A DNA stretch of 64,000 nucleotides from Ditylenchus dipsaci (taxonomy: Eukaryota > Nematoda > Chromadorea > Rhabditida > Anguinidae), in NCBI GenBank assembly GCA_004194705.1, contig SADC01001204.1, forward strand, positions 2,542,001-2,606,000. The letters are read 5' to 3'. Numbering within the stretch: position 1 is the first letter of the stretch; each line of letters starts with the position of its first letter. The notes below the pieces were generated by a model. That model was not told where the DNA came from and did no database searches. It saw nothing but the letters and a program-made list of their open reading frames with translations. Of this stretch, positions 22,613 through 64,000 are shown piece after piece. A program made the position numbers and the translations under genes.

Positions 22613-24274
22613 ATGTCATTTGACGAGCACCTGAAGCTGAGTAGCACTAGCCAGGAAGTGGTAGTAACCACCAAGGATGGAGACCAGTTAACTGTAGATG
22701 CTTCCCTGCTCCGTCAATGCAAAGCCCTGGGATTGACTGAGGGTGCAAACCAGCCAGCCAACTTGACTGTCAATGAGGTCAGCACTAAAATCTTCAAGAA
22801 AGTACTCGAGTGGTGCGATGAGCATAAAGGTGAGCCATTTTATTTTTTAACCAGTCTACGATCTCAAAATTTTGAAAATAAGTCTATTTGCACAAAATAA
22901 GTATGCTTAGGAGTATTTTGGCAGAGATTTGTTTTTTTTTTCTAGTGCGTATTGCCGTTTCGGAGCTAAAAATAAGATTTTGAGGTGAATTTATAAAAAA
23001 ATGATAAGATCTGAAGTTTCGAAAACTACAGTCTTTTTAACAAGTACTGAACCAACTCCTGTTTTTCAAACTAACTCGTAACACTTTATTATCAAACTTT
23101 TGCAAAACTATTCCCAGTCTTAAGTTGGTTCTGGTGGAGAGTCGGGTGTCAAATGACTGACATTCGACTCGCTACAAATTGTGACTGGCTACAGTTTTTT
23201 TTCAAATTGGCGCGTTTTGGTGCTCAGTTTGGAATACACGTTTGAGCCCGTCCTAACGTGCGCTGGTTTACCCTTGCCTAAGCCTAAGGCTTAAGTTAAA
23301 TAATAATAATAGAAGAAATATATATAAAAAAGTAAAAACATAGGCGTACCCAGGGGTGGGAGGGGGGTTAGCTGAGTTAGCGAGTACCGCCTATTTTTTA
23401 TCCTTTTTGATTTTTTAATGAAACGCTCATTTCACCAACAAGGGAACATCAACAATGAGTAACGCTCATATGGATATGAGTCATATACCATTCGATAGCG
23501 CTTTCTATGCCCTAAAGCCTAAGCTATAGCCCCCCCCTCCCCGTCAGGATTTTTAGCCTATTTGGCCATTCCCGTCAGTAAATCCTGGGTACGCATTTGA
23601 GTCCATATAAGACGCCATGCTTTAAACTAATAAATTTTACGCCACCGCTCGTGACTGAGTTCTGGTGGCGTAAAATCGAGGGTGTAGCTGAATTTCGGTC
23701 AAGCTAACTGTACCCACCTTTTTGGTAGTTGATTATAAATGAATAATTAAAGAAATTGCTGAATTCGACTAGCGGTCGACGCACTGCACAGACACGAAGG
23801 TAACCACTTTGTGACCGTTTTCTATAGTCGACGGTATCCGTTTTAGTTGGGTCGCCGTGTGGACATTCAAAAATTTAAAAAGTTAGAGTTTTTATTATTT
23901 ATTGATAGAAAACAACATTTTTTTGAACCTTTCCATCAAATACCATTTTTTACATTTGCCTTCAAATATTATTAATTTTTTCAGATGCCATAGAACCAGT
24001 GGTGCAAAACGACCCAGTGACAGGACTACGCAAATGGTTCACCTTGACTGCTTATGAAAAAAGCTTTTTTGATGTTCCTCTGGACGATATTGTGGAATTG
24101 TTGACAGCGGCCAACTACCTTAATCTCAATACCATGTATTTGTTTGGATGTCAGAGCATGGCTGATCTCATCAACAATGAAAGTCCTGAAGAGTTTCGTC
24201 AATTGTTCGATCCTGACATGACAGAAGAAGAAAAAGAAGCAATAAGAAGAGAAAATGTTTGGTGCAACTTCTAA
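22613..24274 (+). CDS. Skp1-related protein (SCF ubiquitin ligase adaptor)
   Basis: Exons 22613-22829 and 23985-24274 (TAA) encode 168 residues, close to Skp1 length. The N-terminal POZ-like half has VVVTTKDGDQLTVDASLLRQ and KIFKKVLEWCDEHKG. The C-terminal half has WFTLTAYEKSFFDVPLDDIV followed by ELLTAANYLNLNTMY, and ends EAIRRENVWCNF; compare the Skp1 signatures LLAANYLDIKGLLD and KENQWC. Skp1 bridges cullin-1 to F-box proteins. Helix 5-8 residues that contact F-boxes look kept, while the N-terminal half is diverged, typical of the expanded nematode skr families. No frame break. The 1.15-kb intron holds two MITE-like palindromes. The preceding A at -1 and purine at -3 support the ATG. Confidence 0.93.
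23343..23597. mobile_element. palindromic MITE in the Skp1-related intron
   Basis: GGCGTACCCAGGGGTGGGAG at the left mirrors the segment ending TCCTGGGTACGC at the right; a CCCCCCCTCCCCGTCAG motif is shared with the region at 16780-16900. Confidence 0.55.
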
Positions 24275-24558
24275 GTACATTTTTTCAATTGGTTTAATTG
24301 CTTGTACATTTTTTGTTGTATTTTGAAGATTTAAAACCATGTTCACATAAAAAGCATTTTTTGGTTTAGTTGATACAAATCGTTATAAAAAATGTAGTCT
24401 TTGAGTTTTGCCGGTTTTCGCCAACTAAAAAGCAAGCCATTTTTAAAGCTTATAAATTTTTGGCTAAAAATCGAAATTTTCACTGAAAACATTCTCGAGT
24501 ACTTTTTTAGACCTGCTTTGTGTACCGTATTTCTTCCAAAAACTCTCCGGTCTCCAGG

Positions 24559-24791
24559 TTTAAAGGGTCATTGCCACCTGGACTAAATTGTTCCCGCCAA
24601 TTAAAAATTTGCGTCTTATCTAAACGGATTTTTTCAACTTGGTTTTTAATAAAACAATGCCTAGAAATAAATTTTAGGTATAGTTGTGTTAGAAACCAAG
24701 TTGAAAATTTTGTACAGAAGATCAATGATTAGGAAATTTTTACTGAATTAGCGGGGGACATCTGTTGTCGCAGACGGCAATGGTCATTTAA
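24559..24791. mobile_element. TTTAAAGG-end MITE
   Basis: TTTAAAGGGTCATTGCCACC mirrors ACGGCAATGGTCATTTAA; the inner arms AACTTGGTTTTTAATAAAAC and complement flank the centre. Confidence 0.65.
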
Positions 24792-25162
24792 TGGTCCCTT
24801 CGTGTTATTGGGATTATGTTTTTGACCCACTTTTTAGAGACAGATCTCAAGCAAATAAACCCTCATTTTGTAGTCCCTGAGATGAGCTACAAAATAGGTG
24901 CTAAGTTGCCTGAGATCAGTCTCTAAAAAGGGGTCACAAACACAATACCAAGAACCCGATTTCAAACTTGGAGACCCGGAAGTTATTATGTCTGGGAGGG
25001 AGCCTTGCCTTAATCCTGTCAATGGACTTTTGAAAACATACTTTTCTATAGTCGAACTCAATGTGGTGACACTTAAAAAGTTTTTGGTTGACAATCTCAA
25101 TATTTTCAGGGGATTGAAAAATAGTTACTCCGGGTTTCTATTGTAATATCCACGGTATTTGG

Positions 25163-25374
25163 GCCCTATTAAATAATCGGGCCCATTTTTGCCTTGGCCC
25201 CCCCCTCCTCTGTTGAATTTTTGTGTGTTTAAGGCTTAGGACGGACTAAAACATGCTTTCTCGATGTTTAAAAAAGTAATAAAAACAGGTTTTAATCCGT
25301 CTTTACATGCGCTGGTCTACCCTTGCCTAAACTTTGAGCCTAAAAATCAACAGGAGGCCCGATTCTTTAATAGG
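25163..25374. mobile_element. MITE with GGGCCCTATTAAA ends
   Basis: GGGCCCTATTAAATAATCGG and TTGGCCCCCCCCTCC at the left are mirrored by CAACAGGAGGCCCGATTCTT and TAATAGGGC at the right. Confidence 0.6.
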
Positions 25375-26123
25375 GCGTGCAAACAAAGGAATTGAGAAAT
25401 TATTGTCGAACTGGATTTTTTAATAGAATGCAATTTGAGGTCTATACAGTCATTCAATCCAGACATTTTAATTATTGAAGAAGCTGTCGTCGAAACCTTC
25501 AAACTTGCATTTTTTTCGTCCGTGATTTTCTTCATACTTCTTTTCAAAGACTGATTAAACCATCGACTTGAGCTTTCTTCTAGTAGCGATTACAGCAATA
25601 TTGTGGCTCATGTACTTGACAGCTTTTTAGGTGGGAAAATTTGGCGTGTGGTATCCTACCGAAGTCATTCATCTGGTTTGTAACAAAATAGTCTGGTGTG
25701 TGATTTCTGCGGAAGCCCATAATGCCGAAATTAATAAACACCAAAAAATTTGACAACAAGGCTATTTCATCGTTATTTTTTTTACCAGTTTCAAAAAGCC
25801 CACGCAAAACATTAATTTTTTGTTGTTTGCTGAAAATTCTATCTTTTACATATTTTTTATTTTTTTCTCAAAGTTCAAATCCAATAAATTACTCACAACG
25901 CCAAGTAAATAGTGTGCGTTTTTAAACCATGCTTATTTTGCGTACAGGCAGCAGCAGTCAATATTCTAAAAAAGTTTTTTGCCTTTGTAAATTTGTTTTT
26001 TGAAACGTTGAATGCAACACCGGGAAACAGTTGGGTTTAAGTGTAGAAAATACGGTAGGTTGAATAAATGATAAAGAATATATTTGAAATTACTATAGAA
26101 ATTGAGTGAACTGGAAAAATATA

Positions 26124-26432
26124 TTTAAAGGACCATAGCCGTCGAAATGTGCGCGAGACACCACTTTTTTCGAGAATATTATCTAGTGAAGGAAATTGTC
26201 AAAAGTTTCTAGGAAACCGCCAAAAAGGCGAAGCCGGCATTAGGAATCGAACTTACCATCAATATAGACCGGTTGACGCGACTTCCGCTGTACTAACAAT
26301 TAGCTTGTTAGTGTAGTCCCCTATTTTAATCTAAATCAGTTTATTTCGAAAACAACGACAAATAAAGAAGTGTCCCGCGCGCATTCAAACGAGTGAAATT
26401 ATCGTTGTCGACAACGGCTATGGTCTTTTAAA
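26124..26432. mobile_element. TTTAAAGG-end MITE with an internal tRNA-like promoter
   Basis: TTTAAAGGACCATAGCCGTC mirrors GACAACGGCTATGGTCTTTTAA. Inside, at 26225-26302 on the minus strand, TAGTACAGCGGAAGTCGCG (A-box-like) and AAGTTCGATTCCTAATGC (B-box) are spaced as in a tRNA gene. Confidence 0.65.
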
Positions 26433-26589
26433 AGCAAAGGAAGCTGCCAAAGTTTTACTTCGATTTTTTTGAGCGTATTATTTCCTGTTGCGTCGTAATT
26501 TTTTAGGGCTTTTATTATTATAATTCTGGATTCTAGTAGCGAATACCCCCCTCCCCATAAATAAAACCTTTTCGAAATCGCTGTAACTA

Positions 26590-26995
26590 TCCTTTAAAGG
26601 GGGAGACTTCTACGGCTACTTTTTGACATCGATTGCTAGTTCACTTCACATAATTTTTTTCACATATTTTGTTTTCCTATCTAGGTGTTCTGAGTTATTT
26701 CTCTATCGATTGAGTGGTCAAACACCCTGATTAAAAATAATTTTCGAGAAAATCACAGGAAAATCCCACTAAAAACCGTGGTTTTTTAGCTAGGTGTTTT
26801 TAGTGGAGTTTCACCTCATATATGGTGTAATTTTCTAGAAAATTATTTTTAATCAGGGTATTTGACCACTCAATCGATAGAGGAATAACTCAGCTACAAA
26901 ACGGTGTGAAAACATAAAAAACCAATAAAAAATGTATGTGAAGTGAAATAGCAGTCGATGACAAAAGGTAGCCGTAGAAGTCCCCCCTTTGAAAC
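26590..26995. mobile_element. long palindromic MITE
   Basis: TTTAAAGGGGGAGACTTCTA with CGGCTAC mirrors GTAGCCGTAGAAGTCCCCCC; the inner arms CACCCTGATTAAAAATAATT and GAGTTATTTCTCTATCGATT are also mirrored. Confidence 0.65.
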
Positions 26996-27046
26996 AACAA
27001 GTTTAGGCTTAGGCTCGAAGGTAAGACAGCGTACGGAAGTTGAGAC

Positions 27047-27154
27047 AACAGTCAACTCCCTCCATAATGCACAGCCAAGGCACCGGCGCCAGGTGTGTGC
27101 TATGGCGGGGGAATGCAATATGGCGGGTGTACACTATGGAAGGAGCTGACTGTA
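27047..27154. mobile_element. short MITE with ACAGTCAACTCC ends
   Basis: ACAGTCAACTCCCTCCATAA with TGCAC is mirrored by GTACACTATGGAAGGAGCTG with ACTGTA. The ends resemble the pogo-like families. Confidence 0.6.
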
Positions 27155-27912
27155 ATAAATGGCTTACGTACTTTTTCCGGGGTCTGGGACGTATATTTGG
27201 GTACTCTTTACTTAAGATTTGTAAGGGAAAAATTTAGGGGGGGGGGGTGAAGGTTAGGTATTCGCTACTAGGGTCTCATTTTGCAATTTTAATATTAAGG
27301 TTCGTCAACCAATTTGTAATTTACATTTTTGAAAAAAAATATTAAGTACTAAACTTACAGTTCACTACAAAAATACTAATTTTTAGACCTGAAAACCTCA
27401 AATAAACAGCCGAAAAACCCAAAGTCAATCCTTAGCTTTTCACTATTGCAAAAAATCTTTTTTACATTCCCAGCCAAACTGCCATCCAGTAAAATTTTTT
27501 TTGAAACACTGCTAGGCACAATAACTGGGTGCGTGTACCCTAGGGCACTAGGCAAATGCACTTTATGCGCATGTGTCTCTCTAGCCGTCTGCCTAGCTTT
27601 AATTGATGCATGTGTGTCTGACTGCCCATTGCCTGCCTACTTCTCTGTCCCTGCCAACCCCTAATTTGGGGGCATAAAAACAAAAGGGATTCCCCTTCTA
27701 CCCATCCAATAGAAAGGGGAACATGGAGTATTTCACCCAGCTTAATTGATTTCATTTACTCTTTTGCCTGTGATAATTTGGATAAATACTTTTTTGTATT
27801 GGAAATATACTGATTTTACAGATCTATATGGAATGGATAAACATAGTTAAGTAGCAGAAGAAGCATGTATTAGAAGTAATGAAAGTGGTATAACATCAAA
27901 CAAATAGTAGCC

Positions 27913-63706
<35,794 letters not shown>

Positions 63707-63715
63707 GTAAGTTGT

Positions 63716-64000
63716 TACAGTCGACTCTCGATTTAACATACACCCAAAAGTTCGTTCCCGCCTAGGGTCCGACACTTTTTTTAACTCACTTTTCGACATT
63801 TTTTACTTATTCTGTTTTGACATTTTATTTATTTATTGTTTACGTATTAAATACGCGACTAAAATCCATGAAAATTAAAATACATAATTTGTAATCAGTA
63901 GGTAATTTAAAGAATCTTCCTTCGTCCGAAAAAAAAGAAAGTAAAAGAAGGAAGGAAAAGAAGGAAGTATAAAGAATCATAAAATATTTACATCTAAAAA
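63716..64000. mobile_element. pogo-like MITE, left arm only, cut by window end
   Basis: TACAGTCGACTCTCGATTTA followed by AAGTTCGTTCCCGCCTAGGG and TCCGACAC. From about 63820 the sequence leaves the family (ATTTATTTATTGTTTACG), so the copy may carry another insertion; the right arm is not in view. Confidence 0.6.

Larger units (their letters stand above)
24275..27912. other. intergenic stretch made mostly of palindromic elements
   Basis: Between the Skp1-related gene and WDFY3 I see five or six MITE-like palindromes (24559-24791, 24806-24960, 25163-25374, 26124-26432, 26590-26995, 27047-27154) and no supported host exon. Open minus-strand frames around 25347-25807 are noted but not called. Confidence 0.5.

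Noticed and set aside
25347..25807. Two minus-strand open frames (containing GIMGFRRNHTPDYF and SIIKMSGLNDCIDL) between the Skp1-related gene and wdfy3
   Set aside because: They could be exons of a small gene, but I see no family signature, no convincing splice pair and no start context.

Overview
The window is eukaryotic nuclear DNA: AT-rich, with genes split by GT-AG introns and crowded with palindromic repeats. A secreted transthyretin-like (PF01060 type) gene, a family largely restricted to nematodes, beside a divergent Skp1-related gene and a UPF0057 gene points to a nematode. The repeat load and long introns suggest a large repeat-rich genome (a mermithid/enoplean would fit; this is inference) rather than a compact Caenorhabditis-like one.

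Layout. 1-1808 holds the 3' part of an unrecognised gene. 4129-7080 is an SLC35B4-type nucleotide-sugar transporter. 9494-11940 is a small UPF0057 membrane protein in two exons. 14371-21037 is a transthyretin-like secreted protein with two alternative or duplicated sets of terminal exons. 22613-24274 is a Skp1-related protein. 27913 to the right edge is one very large gene, the WDFY3/Alfy/blue cheese BEACH protein; 35 exons are visible, from the N-terminus to the region just before the WD40 repeats, and the FYVE end lies outside. An eIF5A gene sits antisense inside its 7.9-kb intron 30 (55572-56260). The host genes do not form an operon or one pathway.

Mobile DNA fills introns and intergenic spaces. 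It includes a Helitron (38118-41370) inserted in a palindromic MITE; a two-gene PIF/Harbinger element (59179-62847, CAG target duplication) nested in another MITE; a Mutator-like element with FLYWCH, MULE transposase and Ulp1-type protease segments and tandem-repeat inverted ends (about 49867-53735); a dead mariner carrying a 260-bp MITE with an 8-bp duplication; and at least four MITE families (pogo-like with CAGTC...GACTG ends, TTTAAAGG ends, ACCGTATTT/ACCGTATAA ends, tRNA-like ends).

Data quality matters. The conserved WDFY3 and SLC35B4 exons are interrupted by about a dozen single missing bases, mostly in or next to short homopolymers, while homology continues in the shifted frame. This looks like uncorrected long-read homopolymer undercalling, so the breaks should not be read as pseudogenes without checking.
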